Assembly (NCBI GenBank): GCA_017461285.1
Contig: JAFTYS010000064.1
Coordinates: forward strand, 1 to 15,426
Reading direction: 5' to 3'
Length of the DNA: 15,426 nt
Source: Bacteroidales bacterium
Lineage (GTDB): Bacteria > Bacteroidota > Bacteroidia > Bacteroidales > UBA932
The notes below the pieces were generated by a model. That model was not told the DNA's origin, did no database searches, and worked only from the letters and a program-made list of their open reading frames with translations. The position numbers and the translations under genes were made by a program. Below are positions 1-8,517 of this stretch, piece after piece; within the stretch, counting starts at the first letter, position 1; every line of letters begins with the position of its first letter.

Positions 1-2358
1 CTGGCTCTCCACATACCACTCGTCGTCTGCAGTCAGAACGAGGTCGCGGGTCACGGTGGTGTTGATTGCTGTTGCCATGGAAGGACGGATCACAAGGTTG
101 CGGTAAGCTGAAATCCTCTTGAAATCCTTCCAGCCGACAGCTGTCTGGTACTGCTGGATGGCAGATTCAGGCACTTCAAGGGTGAAATTGTCCTTTGCCA
201 CTCCGTGGAAAGCTCCTTCCATCACATACGCAGGAATAGTTCCCTTGCAGACGATGCGTCCGATGCCGAAGCAGTCCTGGAAAGCACCGCCGTCTTCAAA
301 CCACGAAGATTCGTATCTGATGTTTTCAAGTCCTTCCGGGAAAATAAGTCCTTCAATGCTGCGACATTTTGCAAAAGAGCCTGCTCCGATTGATATTACA
401 TTCTCTGGGATTTCCACGACTCCCATGAGTCTCCAGTTGTATGCAAAGGCCCTGTCTCCGATGCTGCGCAGTGACTTTGGAAGTACAAGCTCTCCGGAAA
501 AGTCGCAATTGTAGAAAGCGTTGTGGCTTATTCCTTCCAGATCTTTCGGCAGACGAAGCTCTCCTTTTAATCCGGTGTTGGCAAAAGCACCGTCACCGAT
601 GGCGATGATGCCGTCATGAAGTGACAATGTTCCTCCAAGCCATGTTCCGTTGAAGCAATTGTTCGGAATTGTTGTCACACCCTGAGGAATCACTAAAGAA
701 CCGGACAGATTCTCACATCCGTTGAATGCAGATTCTCCAATTTTTTCAAGACCTTCAGGAAGACGGAGTTCTCCGTAAAGATATTTACATCCTTCAAACG
801 CACCTAAACCGATCTCGACCACACTGTCAGGAATACGCAGTTCGCAAGTAAAGTTACAACTGTTGAATACGCCATCCCAGTAGCTGGTATATCCTTCAGC
901 ATGACCTATTCTTTTCAAGGTTGATGGAAGACTTAATTCTCCACTCAGGCTTGTACATCCTGCAAATGCGGCATATCCGAGTTCTTCAACTCCTTCAGGG
1001 ATTATCAGTGAGCCTGAAAGGTTGCGACATCCGCCGAATGCGCCATATCCGCCTCCGGAGACTCCTGATATAAGTCTCAGCTTGTCAGGTAACACCAATG
1101 CTGTCAGGCTTTCCTTGTTGTACATGGCTCCAGCCGGAATCTCATCATCAACGTTAGGGCCATAAGTATATTTGTCACTTTCAGACAAACAGCCTCCCTC
1201 TCCGGCTACTATGATTGCCTCCTTGATGTTTATTGCACTCAAGTAGGTCATAAGATACTTCATCACAGCAAAGTCCCTCGAATTGATCTGACCAGTGATC
1301 TTGAGGTTTCTTACCTTCGTAAGGTCTTTGCCCGCTTCCTCGATGCATTTGTCGAGGGTTCCTGCTTCAGGCACATTGATGACCACATATTCCCTTGCGA
1401 TCGCATCATGCGACACAGGGTCGTTCTCCCATACGGTGATGCTCTCGGAAGTAAGGACGAACTCGAGTCCACCGCCTGCAGCCCTCTTGTTCACGGTTAC
1501 AGTGAAGTTGTGCTGCTTTCCGGGATAATATGTGAAGTCTTCGCTCTTCTTGAGGAAGTATGATTCTCCATCGATCGTCACGCTGATCAGCTCGGCGTCT
1601 GCAGGTACGGTCTGAGGAACAATGATCGCCCTGTAGTCGTCTCCGTCCTTGTAAGGGATCGTACCGGTCGTCGGAATCTCATCAGAAGCCTTCACTGATC
1701 CTGTCTTGAGGTTTATGCTGGACTTGCGCGCAGTGTTGAGCACTATGACCTGCTTCTGTGCCGCAGCCCATTCGCCTGCTTCAAAACCTATTCCTTCGGC
1801 AAGGGTAATGCGTGCGGAAGCCATCATGTGGTTGAATCCAAGATGGATGACGGCAGCGGCAGGGGCGTTGTCTTCTGCCTTTCCCCAAAGGAAGTCGCTG
1901 GCTTCATAACCGCCCATCTGGCCGTTCGCAGCCTCCCTGCGCTGGTCTTTCTCCACTTCGAAGGCATAATTCTCCACATCTTCAGGTGAGCCCCAAGGAT
2001 AGTATCCGTAGATGTCTATATGAGTGTTCTTGTCCTTCCAGTAGATCTCATATGCCGGATTCCATTTATATGCAGCCTCATCAAAGGTGAAGCGCAGGTT
2101 GTCTGCGCGGTTTCCTTCGTTCAGGAGTGTTCCCGGAGTCTCTCCGTCGTAGTCGACGATATAGATTCCCACGACATCTCCGTTGCAGAATCCTGTGTCA
2201 TTAGCTCTGGTCGCATATTCCTGGCTTATGGTGCCGGATATCACGATAGGCTTTCTTTCAGAATCTTCAACGACAGGGTCGAACGCCTGTTCGTCGAGGG
2301 AGCAGGATGCGAGCCCCAGAAGGACTGCCGCCCCTATTATGTTTCTGATTGTCTTCAT
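1..2358 (-). CDS. Fimbrillin-like / BspA-type leucine-rich repeat lipoprotein (3' end outside window)
   Basis: The frame is open from the ATG at 2358 to the window edge: 786 codons with no stop, so the C-terminus is missing. Residues 1-19 are a lipoprotein signal peptide with lipobox LASC, so the mature protein starts at Cys19 and is membrane anchored, probably surface exposed. Residues about 30-265 form a fimbrillin-like (Mfa_like_1 type) domain, with ATRANDTGF, NGDVVGIY and a late VTVNK strand. A linker at about 265-400 is of the kind seen in Bacteroides BspA-like proteins. Residues about 405-735 hold about twelve LRR_5/TpLRR repeats of roughly 23 residues, consensus LxGxLxLPxGLxxIGxxAFxGC. 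The last visible residues (RDLVLTADDEWYVES) may begin another beta domain. The gene follows the small fimbrillin-like gene by 15 nt and is probably co-transcribed. By family, an adhesin or surface-binding role is likely; the ligand is unknown. Confidence 0.85.
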   Translation of the reverse strand, partial: MKTIRNIIGAAVLLGLASCSLDEQAFDPVVEDSERKPIVISGTISQEYATRANDTGFCNGDVVGIYIVDYDGETPGTLLNEGNRADNLRFTFDEAAYKWNPAYEIYWKDKNTHIDIYGYYPWGSPEDVENYAFEVEKDQRREAANGQMGGYEASDFLWGKAEDNAPAAAVIHLGFNHMMASARITLAEGIGFEAGEWAAAQKQVIVLNTARKSSINLKTGSVKASDEIPTTGTIPYKDGDDYRAIIVPQTVPADAELISVTIDGESYFLKKSEDFTYYPGKQHNFTVTVNKRAAGGGLEFVLTSESITVWENDPVSHDAIAREYVVINVPEAGTLDKCIEEAGKDLTKVRNLKITGQINSRDFAVMKYLMTYLSAINIKEAIIVAGEGGCLSESDKYTYGPNVDDEIPAGAMYNKESLTALVLPDKLRLISGVSGGGYGAFGGCRNLSGSLIIPEGVEELGYAAFAGCTSLSGELSLPSTLKRIGHAEGYTSYWDGVFNSCNFTCELRIPDSVVEIGLGAFEGCKYLYGELRLPEGLEKIGESAFNGCENLSGSLVIPQGVTTIPNNCFNGTWLGGTLSLHDGIIAIGDGAFANTGLKGELRLPKDLEGISHNAFYNCDFSGELVLPKSLRSIGDRAFAYNWRLMGVVEIPENVISIGAGSFAKCRSIEGLIFPEGLENIRYESSWFEDGGAFQDCFGIGRIVCKGTIPAYVMEGAFHGVAKDNFTLEVPESAIQQYQTAVGWKDFKRISAYRNLVIRPSMATAINTTVTRDLVLTADDEWYVESQ

Positions 2359-2373
2359 CTGTATATGTTGGTT

Positions 2374-3276
2374 TTATTGCAGTGTTTCACCAAAATCCGT
2401 GTCGTCAGTCTCCCATCCTCCGATGCCGATATTGACGCCTTCACCGATCCTGTTCACAGTCATTGTGCATTTATGCTGCCTGTTTGACTGGAATGTTACT
2501 GTCTGTACGAGAGAATATTCTCTTTCTCCGACCGTTACCTTGATGAGCTCGGTGCCGACGATGTCCTGAGGCACGACCAGGGCCCTCCAGTAGCCGTTTT
2601 CCTTATAAGGAACCATATCTTCTGCCGCTCCGTCAGCAGTCACCTTGCCTGTGCTGAGGTTGAGCTTGGCTGAAGTCTTTACTCCTGTTATCTTTACGGA
2701 AACGGATTCAGCGGCCAGAGACTCTTCCGTATATCCGCTGCCTGGCTTCACATATATGAGCAGATTGCTCATCGCATGCTTCGTGGTTATGTTTACCGGA
2801 TCTTTCGACGGCTTTGCGTTTTCTGTCTTTCCCCAGAGCAGCTCGCTTGCCTTGTAGTCGTTCAGCGTGCTTTGGTCAGCCTTGACGGAGAACGGCAGAG
2901 CTGTTACGTCGCTGACTGTCTGCACATAAGGGTAATAGCAATAGAAGTCTGCAGGAGTCGTTTCGTCCTTCCAGTATACAGGACTGTCGGGATTCCATGC
3001 CGATCCGTTGTAAGAGAATTTGGTGTTGTCCAGGTGGTTGCCTGAATTTGCCAGAGTGCCGGAAGCTCCGTTGACCTGGTTTACGGTATAGATTCCGACC
3101 TTGTCACCGTTTTCATAGCCGCTGTCTGTCGCTTTTGTCCAGATGTCCGTGCTGAGGGTTATCGGAATCCTGACCTGCTGTGCAGGCGGAGGTGTCGGTT
3201 CCTGTTCCGGTTCATGTTTCTTGCAGCCGCAAAGCAGAAGTGCAGCTGCCGCAATGACAAATAGAATCTTTTTCAT
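2374..3276 (-). CDS. Fimbrillin-like (Mfa-like) lipoprotein
   Basis: 300 aa. I chose the ATG at 3276 over the upstream in-frame ATG at 3303 because it begins a clean lipoprotein signal (MKKILFVIAAAALLLCGC, lipobox Cys18) and because 3303 lies inside the -7 promoter element. After a proline/glutamate-rich spacer (residues 20-35) comes a fimbrillin-like domain with NGDKVGIYTVN (57-67), WNPDSPVYWKDE, ASELLWGK, VPYKENGYWRALVVPQ and a terminal GGWETDD. The same landmarks occur in the N-terminal part of the downstream LRR protein, so the two are paralogs. First gene of a two-gene operon, with its own promoter 25 nt upstream. Proteins of this type are pilus or surface subunits, or accessory lipoproteins, in Bacteroidales. 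It could be a pilin subunit or a non-pilus surface lipoprotein; the sequence does not decide. Confidence 0.85.
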   Translation of the reverse strand: MKKILFVIAAAALLLCGCKKHEPEQEPTPPPAQQVRIPITLSTDIWTKATDSGYENGDKVGIYTVNQVNGASGTLANSGNHLDNTKFSYNGSAWNPDSPVYWKDETTPADFYCYYPYVQTVSDVTALPFSVKADQSTLNDYKASELLWGKTENAKPSKDPVNITTKHAMSNLLIYVKPGSGYTEESLAAESVSVKITGVKTSAKLNLSTGKVTADGAAEDMVPYKENGYWRALVVPQDIVGTELIKVTVGEREYSLVQTVTFQSNRQHKCTMTVNRIGEGVNIGIGGWETDDTDFGETLQ

Positions 3277-3300
3277 GATGATAGTTATTAGTTTGTCCGA

Positions 3301-3332
3301 CAAAACTACATTTTACCACATGTTATTTCAAG
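3301..3332 (-). promoter_or_regulatory. Bacteroidota-type promoter of the fimbrillin/LRR operon
   Basis: On the minus strand, TAGTTTTG (3308-3301) fits the Bacteroidota -7 consensus TAnnTTTG exactly. CTTG (3332-3329) sits 20 nt upstream as a partial -33 TTTG. The predicted transcript starts near 3294, leaving a short leader of about 20 nt before the ATG at 3276. The element lies just after the terminator of the preceding operon, which supports a separate transcription unit. No operator is obvious. Confidence 0.6.
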
Positions 3333-3370
3333 TTCACAATGGTTCATTTGTGGACCAGGCATGTAAATAT

Positions 3371-3405
3371 ACAAAAAGAGACAGTTATTCACTGCCTCTT
3401 TTTGT
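3371..3405 (-). terminator. Rho-independent terminator of the porin-pot operon
   Basis: Inverted repeat with 15-nt arms (3371-3385 and 3391-3405) and a 5-nt loop. The stem pairs fully as minus-strand RNA through one G-U pair; the plus-strand RNA would have an A-C mismatch there. The descending arm ends in a run of five U. It lies 17 nt beyond the stop of the DUF1295 gene and before the fimbrillin promoter. Confidence 0.85.
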
Positions 3406-3422
3406 GTATTTTTCAGAAAAAC

Positions 3423-4226
3423 TTACGCCTTGAGCCATTCGTATTTTGCTACGCTGTAGATAGGGACGAAAGGCAGAAGGATAGGGGTCTTCTTTATGTA
3501 TGCCTGGAATTCAGGGTCGGCTCCGTAGGTGACTGCCTGACGGACTTCGAGCCTGCGTGCTCCGCTGAACATCACATATACGATTCCGATGTATCCGATT
3601 GCTGCGATTATCCACTGCCATACGGTGCAGCATGCGCCGAAGCAGACGATGAACGAACCTGTCCAGATAACGAGTTCTCCGAGGTAGTTAGGGCAGCGTA
3701 CGAGCCTGTACACGCCTGTGTCCACGAACCTCTTCGGATTGACCTTCTTTGCGGCCTTCTTCTGTGCGTCAGCAACGCTTTCAAGCAGCACGCCGACAGC
3801 CATCAGGACTGCTCCGATCCATGTCCATACCTCGTTTACAGGTGCTCCTTCAGCAGCATTTGCAAGATAGAATGCGACAGGGCTGACCTGGCCTACATAA
3901 AGGAGGGCGCAGAATATCCATACCATGATGACTACAAAAAGAGGCTTCTTCTTTGCCGCATCCGGACCGTAAAGAATCTTCCTGTACTCGGTAGAACGCT
4001 TTTCCCTGGTGAGCAGGTAAAGGCCGAGGCGGCATCCGAAGATGAACATCACCGCGCACAGGAGCGCTGTAGGAACGGTGATCACGTCTCTGAACACGAT
4101 TGCGAGAGTGACGGCAAGAGCAGAGATGCTGAAACCGTATCCGATGCTGAAGAAATAGATGAAATAGATCCATCCCAATGCTGAAACTGCCAGTGAGACA
4201 AGCAGAAGTATCAAAAGGTAATTCAT
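3423..4226 (-). CDS. DUF1295 (steroid 5-alpha-reductase-like / ICMT-like) membrane protein
   Basis: 267 aa, with several hydrophobic segments (about 1-25, 33-47, 50-72, 96-122, 133-150, 186-222), so an integral inner-membrane protein. The C-terminal half carries the DUF1295 pattern: LESVADAQKKAAKK (148-161), FVDTGVYRLVRCPNYLGE (167-184, usually RHPNYxGE, here RCPNYLGE) and a final QAYIKKTPILLPFVP. The superfamily includes NADPH-dependent steroid 5-alpha-reductases and isoprenylcysteine methyltransferases. Some gut Bacteroidota members have been implicated in steroid or bile-acid 5-alpha reduction, but the substrate here cannot be read from sequence. It follows potD by 12 nt and precedes a strong terminator, so it is the last gene of the polyamine-uptake operon. 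That position may be functional or only historical. Confidence 0.8.
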   Translation of the reverse strand: MNYLLILLLVSLAVSALGWIYFIYFFSIGYGFSISALAVTLAIVFRDVITVPTALLCAVMFIFGCRLGLYLLTREKRSTEYRKILYGPDAAKKKPLFVVIMVWIFCALLYVGQVSPVAFYLANAAEGAPVNEVWTWIGAVLMAVGVLLESVADAQKKAAKKVNPKRFVDTGVYRLVRCPNYLGELVIWTGSFIVCFGACCTVWQWIIAAIGYIGIVYVMFSGARRLEVRQAVTYGADPEFQAYIKKTPILLPFVPIYSVAKYEWLKA

Positions 4227-4238
4227 GACTTTATGTTT

Positions 4239-5540
4239 TTATTTACGGTTTCTCTTTTTGGCGTATCTCTTCCTTCTGTGGCTCTTCTTCGTGTACTTGA
4301 GGATGATGGCAAGCAGGAGCGAGGCAAAGAATATGCCGATGATGGTATAGGTCCATGCAGATGCGCTGTCTCCTTTCACGCTGGACCACATCTTCAGAAG
4401 GTCTTCCGTTCCGGCATCGTGCATCATGCCGCAGCGGTCTATGATGGACTGGTCCGGATACATCACCGGATTGACGCATGCGCTGTCGGCCTGCGGGCCG
4501 AAGAAATACCTTACATCGATAGGTTCATAAGCCTCAGGATCCGACATGCTTTCAAGGATTCCATCGCCTCCGATGGCGCTCACGTAGCCGGTCATGTCCA
4601 TGTTGCGGATGGCATTTTCCGGCTTGCACATGAAGTTGATGAAATATCTTGCCGCCTTGGTATTCTTCGCATATTTAGGAATCACCCATCCGTCGAACCA
4701 GACTGAACTTCCTGTTTCAGGAATGGCATATCTTAGCTCCATTCCTATTTCAGCCGCCTCGTCGATGGCCCACTGTGCGTCTCCGCTCCATGAAAGGTTT
4801 ATCCATGCGAGTTCCTTGGTCATCTGCTCCTTTCCGAAATCGGCCTCCCATCCGCATACAGACTCCTTGAATGAATTGAGATAGTCTTCCACGAGCTTTA
4901 TGGATTCTTCCGATGTGTCGAAGGTCAGGGTGCTGAGATCCTTCTCTCCCGCGTCCAGCGCCTCTTTGTTGAGGGCTATGAGCAGAGAGGTATATACGTC
5001 CCTGAACGCGTCCTTCATGAGAATCTTGCCCTTGTAGGCAGGATTTCTGAGCACTTCCCAGCTCTTTACCTCTTCGTCGGAAACGTATTTAGGATTGTAG
5101 ATGAGTCCGACGGTTCCCCACATGTAACCGACGCTGTAGTCGTTGGCGTCCTTTCCATGACCTTCTATCTGGCTCATCTTTTCCGTGAAGAACGGAGCCA
5201 CATTGCCGATATAGTCAGGAGTGTCGCCGAAATCCCTTTCCAGAGGCAGAAGAAGGTCGCTGGCAAGCATGCGCTCGATGATGTAGTCCGAAGGACAGAC
5301 CACATCGTAGTCCTCGTGTCCGAGCTCGATCTTCGAGAGCATGGTCTCGTTGATGTCGAAGGTCTGGTAGATGATCTCCACAGGCTCTCCGGTCTGCTCC
5401 TCGTACCATACTTCGAACTCGTCGAGAAGTTCCTCGTCGATGTAGTCGGCCCAGTTGTATACCTTCAGGATATGTGCTCTGTCTTCCGAGCAGCCCAGTA
5501 CCGTCAGGGCCGCCAGGACGATGTACAGTATCTTCTTCAT
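4239..5540 (-). CDS. potD: Spermidine/putrescine ABC transporter substrate-binding lipoprotein
   Basis: 433 aa. The signal peptide ends in lipobox VLGC (Cys17), so this is a membrane-anchored lipoprotein. The bacterial extracellular solute-binding fold spans about 25-385. Polyamine-pocket landmarks of PotD/PotF are present: VYNWADYI (27-34), CPSDYI (82-87), the acidic KDAFRD (176-181), WSGDAQ (251-256) and WFDGWVIP (281-288). The aromatic and acidic residues there normally box in the amines. Unusually, residues about 396-415 form an extra hydrophobic helix followed by a tail with many Lys and Arg to residue 433; E. coli PotD (about 348 aa) lacks this. The gene starts one base after the potC stop and precedes the DUF1295 gene. 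Putrescine versus spermidine preference cannot be told from sequence. Confidence 0.92.
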   Translation of the reverse strand: MKKILYIVLAALTVLGCSEDRAHILKVYNWADYIDEELLDEFEVWYEEQTGEPVEIIYQTFDINETMLSKIELGHEDYDVVCPSDYIIERMLASDLLLPLERDFGDTPDYIGNVAPFFTEKMSQIEGHGKDANDYSVGYMWGTVGLIYNPKYVSDEEVKSWEVLRNPAYKGKILMKDAFRDVYTSLLIALNKEALDAGEKDLSTLTFDTSEESIKLVEDYLNSFKESVCGWEADFGKEQMTKELAWINLSWSGDAQWAIDEAAEIGMELRYAIPETGSSVWFDGWVIPKYAKNTKAARYFINFMCKPENAIRNMDMTGYVSAIGGDGILESMSDPEAYEPIDVRYFFGPQADSACVNPVMYPDQSIIDRCGMMHDAGTEDLLKMWSSVKGDSASAWTYTIIGIFFASLLLAIILKYTKKSHRRKRYAKKRNRK

Positions 5541-5541
5541 C

Positions 5542-6345
5542 TTATTCTGCAGTTGTCTTTGAGTTGCGGATCTTCCTCATGTTGATGATTATCAGCAGGA
5601 TGAGGATTCCGACGAACATGATGGTTATCATAGGACGGAGCTCTGGGGTAAGACCTCCCTTGCGCGCGTCCGTATAGATGTAGGTCGAGAGGGTATCCAG
5701 TCCGATGGTGCCTCTTGTGAAGAATGTCACGGCGAAATCGTCGAGCGACATCGTGAACGCCAGGATGAAGCCTGAGATCATTCCCGGCTTCAGGAGAGGT
5801 ATCAGGACCTTCCTCAATGCCTGGAAAGGCGTTGCTCCCAGGTCAAGGGCCGCTTCATAGATGTTAGGGTTCATCTGGGTAAGCCTCGGCAGCACGCTCA
5901 ATACCACATAAGGTGTACAGAATGTTATATGGGCGAGAACCACAGTGGTATATCCCTGGCTTATGTGCATGAAGACGAAGAGAAGGAAGAGGGAGACACC
6001 CGTGATTATGTCAGGGTTGAGCATAGGGATGTTGTTAAGGAAGGTGATGGCCTGTTTTCCCTTTCCCCTCATGTTGTGGAGGCCGATGGCGGCGATGGTT
6101 CCGAGGATGGTCGAAACTGTGGCAGCGACGAGCGCTATGACGATGGTGTTCTGGATGGCATGCATCAGGGAACCGCCTCCCTGCATGTCACCTGTGAACA
6201 GGTTTGCATACAGCTTGGTCGAGAATCCTGTCCAGTTGCCCAGAACCTTGCTTTCGGTAAACGAGAAGACTGCGATGAACACGATAGGCGCGTAGAGCAC
6301 TATGAGCAGCAGCCATATGTAGCATTGTGCAAAAAATCTCTTCAT
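5542..6345 (-). CDS. potC: Spermidine/putrescine ABC transporter permease
   Basis: 267 aa inner-membrane permease with about six transmembrane segments (first at about 9-30, last at about 239-256). The EAA loop that docks onto the ATPase is clear: YEAALDLGATPFQALRKV with IPLLKPGMISG (residues 163-192). SLDDFAVTFFTRG (200-212) is typical of the PotC/PotI branch. The length matches the family. It begins 2 nt after the potB stop and ends one base before potD, so it is translated from the polycistronic pot message. With PotB it forms the translocation channel for polyamines captured by PotD. Confidence 0.93.
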   Translation of the reverse strand: MKRFFAQCYIWLLLIVLYAPIVFIAVFSFTESKVLGNWTGFSTKLYANLFTGDMQGGGSLMHAIQNTIVIALVAATVSTILGTIAAIGLHNMRGKGKQAITFLNNIPMLNPDIITGVSLFLLFVFMHISQGYTTVVLAHITFCTPYVVLSVLPRLTQMNPNIYEAALDLGATPFQALRKVLIPLLKPGMISGFILAFTMSLDDFAVTFFTRGTIGLDTLSTYIYTDARKGGLTPELRPMITIMFVGILILLIIINMRKIRNSKTTAE

Positions 6346-6347
6346 GG

Positions 6348-7115
6348 CTATACGATCCCTCCGCTGACCTCTTTCTTATTGTCCTGCAAAAGACTTGTCA
6401 TACCTATGATGACGAGCATTACAAGCGACAGTGCCGCTCCGTAGTTCCACATCGACGAGTTTATGTTCTCCTGGATGATGGTACCGAAGAGCTTTATCTT
6501 GTTGTTGGTAAGGAACTCCGATATGGCGAATGTGCTCACTGTAGGCATGAACACCATCATGACTCCGCTGATCACTCCAGGCATCGAAAGCGGCACCTGG
6601 ACTTTCCAGAACACCTGCCAAGGCGTTGCCCCGAGGTCAGCCGCAGCCTCTGCATACGACTTGTCCATCCTGTCGAGGATATTGTAGATAGGGTAGATCA
6701 TGAACGGCAGATAGTCATACACCATACCGATTATGAGGGTTCCCTTGCCGAGCTGTATGCCGAGCATGTGGAAAAGCTCGGCGGTCGCAAGGGTCCTCAT
6801 GAGGGCGTTGATCCACATCGGCATGATGAACAGCACGATGGTCACAGCGCTCTTGTTCAGCTTCTTGTTTGCAAGTATCCATGCTGCAGGATATCCCAGC
6901 AGGATGCATATGAGCGTATTTTCGATGGCCACCTCAAGCGACAGGGCGAATGTTCCGATCGCATCTGCGTCCCTGAAGAACTTGGTGAAGTTGCCAAGCG
7001 TCCAGTTGCCTGAGCCGTCCTGGAACGCATAGACCATGATCAGGATCAGAGGCAATGCGACGAACAGCACCAGGAATATTGCATAAGGCAGAGCCCATGT
7101 ACTTCTCTTAGTCAT
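6348..7115 (-). CDS. potB: Spermidine/putrescine ABC transporter permease
   Basis: 255 aa permease with about six membrane segments (first at about 8-31). The EAA loop is [17 protein letters not shown] followed by [10 protein letters not shown] (156-184). VPSTSTF-type residues appear as [13 protein letters not shown] (190-202), normal for PotB. It is a little shorter than E. coli PotB (about 275-285 aa) but complete. The ATG lies within the last codons of potA (8-nt overlap), which suggests translational coupling. It pairs with PotC in the PotABCD complex in the inner membrane. Confidence 0.92.
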   Translation of the reverse strand: MTKRSTWALPYAIFLVLFVALPLILIMVYAFQDGSGNWTLGNFTKFFRDADAIGTFALSLEVAIENTLICILLGYPAAWILANKKLNKSAVTIVLFIMPMWINALMRTLATAELFHMLGIQLGKGTLIIGMVYDYLPFMIYPIYNILDRMDKSYAEAAADLGATPWQVFWKVQVPLSMPGVISGVMMVFMPTVSTFAISEFLTNNKIKLFGTIIQENINSSMWNYGAALSLVMLVIIGMTSLLQDNKKEVSGGIV

Positions 7116-8499
7116 TTCGCTTTACGATCTTGATGTCCTTAGGGGCTATGTTAATACCTACAAGGTCTCCCTTGTCCCAGATGTCGTTGGTGTCCACCCA
7201 GATATGGTCTCCGTCGTCGGTCTCGACCGTAAGGTGGTAATGGTCGCCCTTGTAAAGAAGGAAATGGACCTCTCCTGCCAGCATGCCTTCTTCAGGGTGG
7301 TCGATGAGGTCGACTTTCGAGAACTTCACTTCCACAGAGACCTTCTCTCCTGCCTCGAACTTGTCCTGAGGCTTGCACTCGAATGTCTCTTCCAGGAACT
7401 TCACGTGGGTCTCGTCGACGATCTCGCCCTCGAATGTGTTCACGACGCGCTCCTTCTTCATCACCTGGATGTCTACCGGCTTGATGATAAGTCCGACTTC
7501 AGACTCCGGCTCGAATGCGTTGTAGTCCTGGATCATGAGCTCGTATCCCTTGTCGGTCTCGACGAACATCTCATAATGCACGCCCTTGAAAGTGCACGAC
7601 TTCACCTTTCCGATGAGCTGCGCGCTTTCCGTCCTGTTGTTCATTATATAGATATCCTCCGGACGCACAACCACGTCCACATCGACATTTTCTCCGAATC
7701 CTTCGTCGACGCAGTCGAACTGATGGCCGGCAAATTCCACGACCCTGTCCTTTATCATCTTTCCGTTGAGGATGTTGGACTCGCCGATGAAGTCGGCCAC
7801 GAATGAGTTCTGCGGCTCGTTATAGATGTCTGTAGGGGTGCCGATCTGCTGGATCTTTCCTTCGTTCATCACGACGATGGTGTCGGAAAGCGTAAGGGCT
7901 TCCTCCTGGTCGTGGGTGACATATATGAAGGTGATGCCGAGCTTCTTGTGCATTTCCTTAAGCTCGATCTGCATGTCCTTGCGCATCTTCAGGTCGAGGG
8001 CAGCCAGAGGCTCGTCGAGAAGGAGAACCTTAGGCTGGTTCACGATGGCGCGTGCGATGGCGACGCGCTGCTGCTGTCCTCCGGAGAGCGACTCCACATC
8101 CCTGTCTTCGTAGTCGGTCATGCTCACCATCTTCAGCACCTTGCGGATCTTCTTGTCGATCTCGTCTGTAGGCACCTTCTGGAGCTTAAGTCCGAAGGCG
8201 ATGTTTTCGTACACGTCCAGATGTGGGAAAAGGGCATATCTCTGGAACACGGTGTTTACCGGACGCTCATGCGGCGGCACATCCGTGATGTTCTCTCCGT
8301 TTATGAGGATCTCTCCCTTGTCGGTCGTACCGAAGCCTGCGAGAAGGCGCAGAAGCGTCGTCTTTCCGCATCCTGAAGGACCGAGGAGGGTAAGGAATTC
8401 TCCTTTCTTTACATAAAAGCTGATGTCATCAAGAACACATTTGTCTCCGAAGCTCTTTGTTATGTTCTTGAATTCTATGATCTTGTCGTTAGGTTTCAT
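7108..8499 (-). CDS. potA: Spermidine/putrescine ABC transporter ATP-binding protein
   Basis: 463 aa cytoplasmic ATPase. All ABC motifs are intact: Walker [10 protein letters not shown] (40-48), Q-loop [10 protein letters not shown] (84-93), signature LSGGQQQR (138-145), Walker B VLLLDEP (158-164) and H-loop VTHDQ (194-198). The N-terminal 240 residues are typical PotA. The C-terminal regulatory part is about 85 residues longer than in E. coli PotA (378 aa). It contains two similar TOBE-like units (about 300-350 and 408-460), each with a [FY]KGxHYxxxVETDxG segment and an IxPxDIxxxK ending. The gene starts 18 nt after the porin stop and overlaps potB by 8 nt. Its product energises polyamine import by PotBC. 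Confidence 0.94.
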   Translation of the reverse strand: MKPNDKIIEFKNITKSFGDKCVLDDISFYVKKGEFLTLLGPSGCGKTTLLRLLAGFGTTDKGEILINGENITDVPPHERPVNTVFQRYALFPHLDVYENIAFGLKLQKVPTDEIDKKIRKVLKMVSMTDYEDRDVESLSGGQQQRVAIARAIVNQPKVLLLDEPLAALDLKMRKDMQIELKEMHKKLGITFIYVTHDQEEALTLSDTIVVMNEGKIQQIGTPTDIYNEPQNSFVADFIGESNILNGKMIKDRVVEFAGHQFDCVDEGFGENVDVDVVVRPEDIYIMNNRTESAQLIGKVKSCTFKGVHYEMFVETDKGYELMIQDYNAFEPESEVGLIIKPVDIQVMKKERVVNTFEGEIVDETHVKFLEETFECKPQDKFEAGEKVSVEVKFSKVDLIDHPEEGMLAGEVHFLLYKGDHYHLTVETDDGDHIWVDTNDIWDKGDLVGINIAPKDIKIVKRND

Positions 8500-8517
8500 T
8501 TCCGTTATGGTTTCAGG

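Noticed and set aside
3339..4184. 281-codon plus-strand ORF opposite the DUF1295 gene
   Set aside because: Cys/Asp/Glu-rich translation without domains; it runs through the terminator at 3371-3405 and is antisense to a clear membrane protein.
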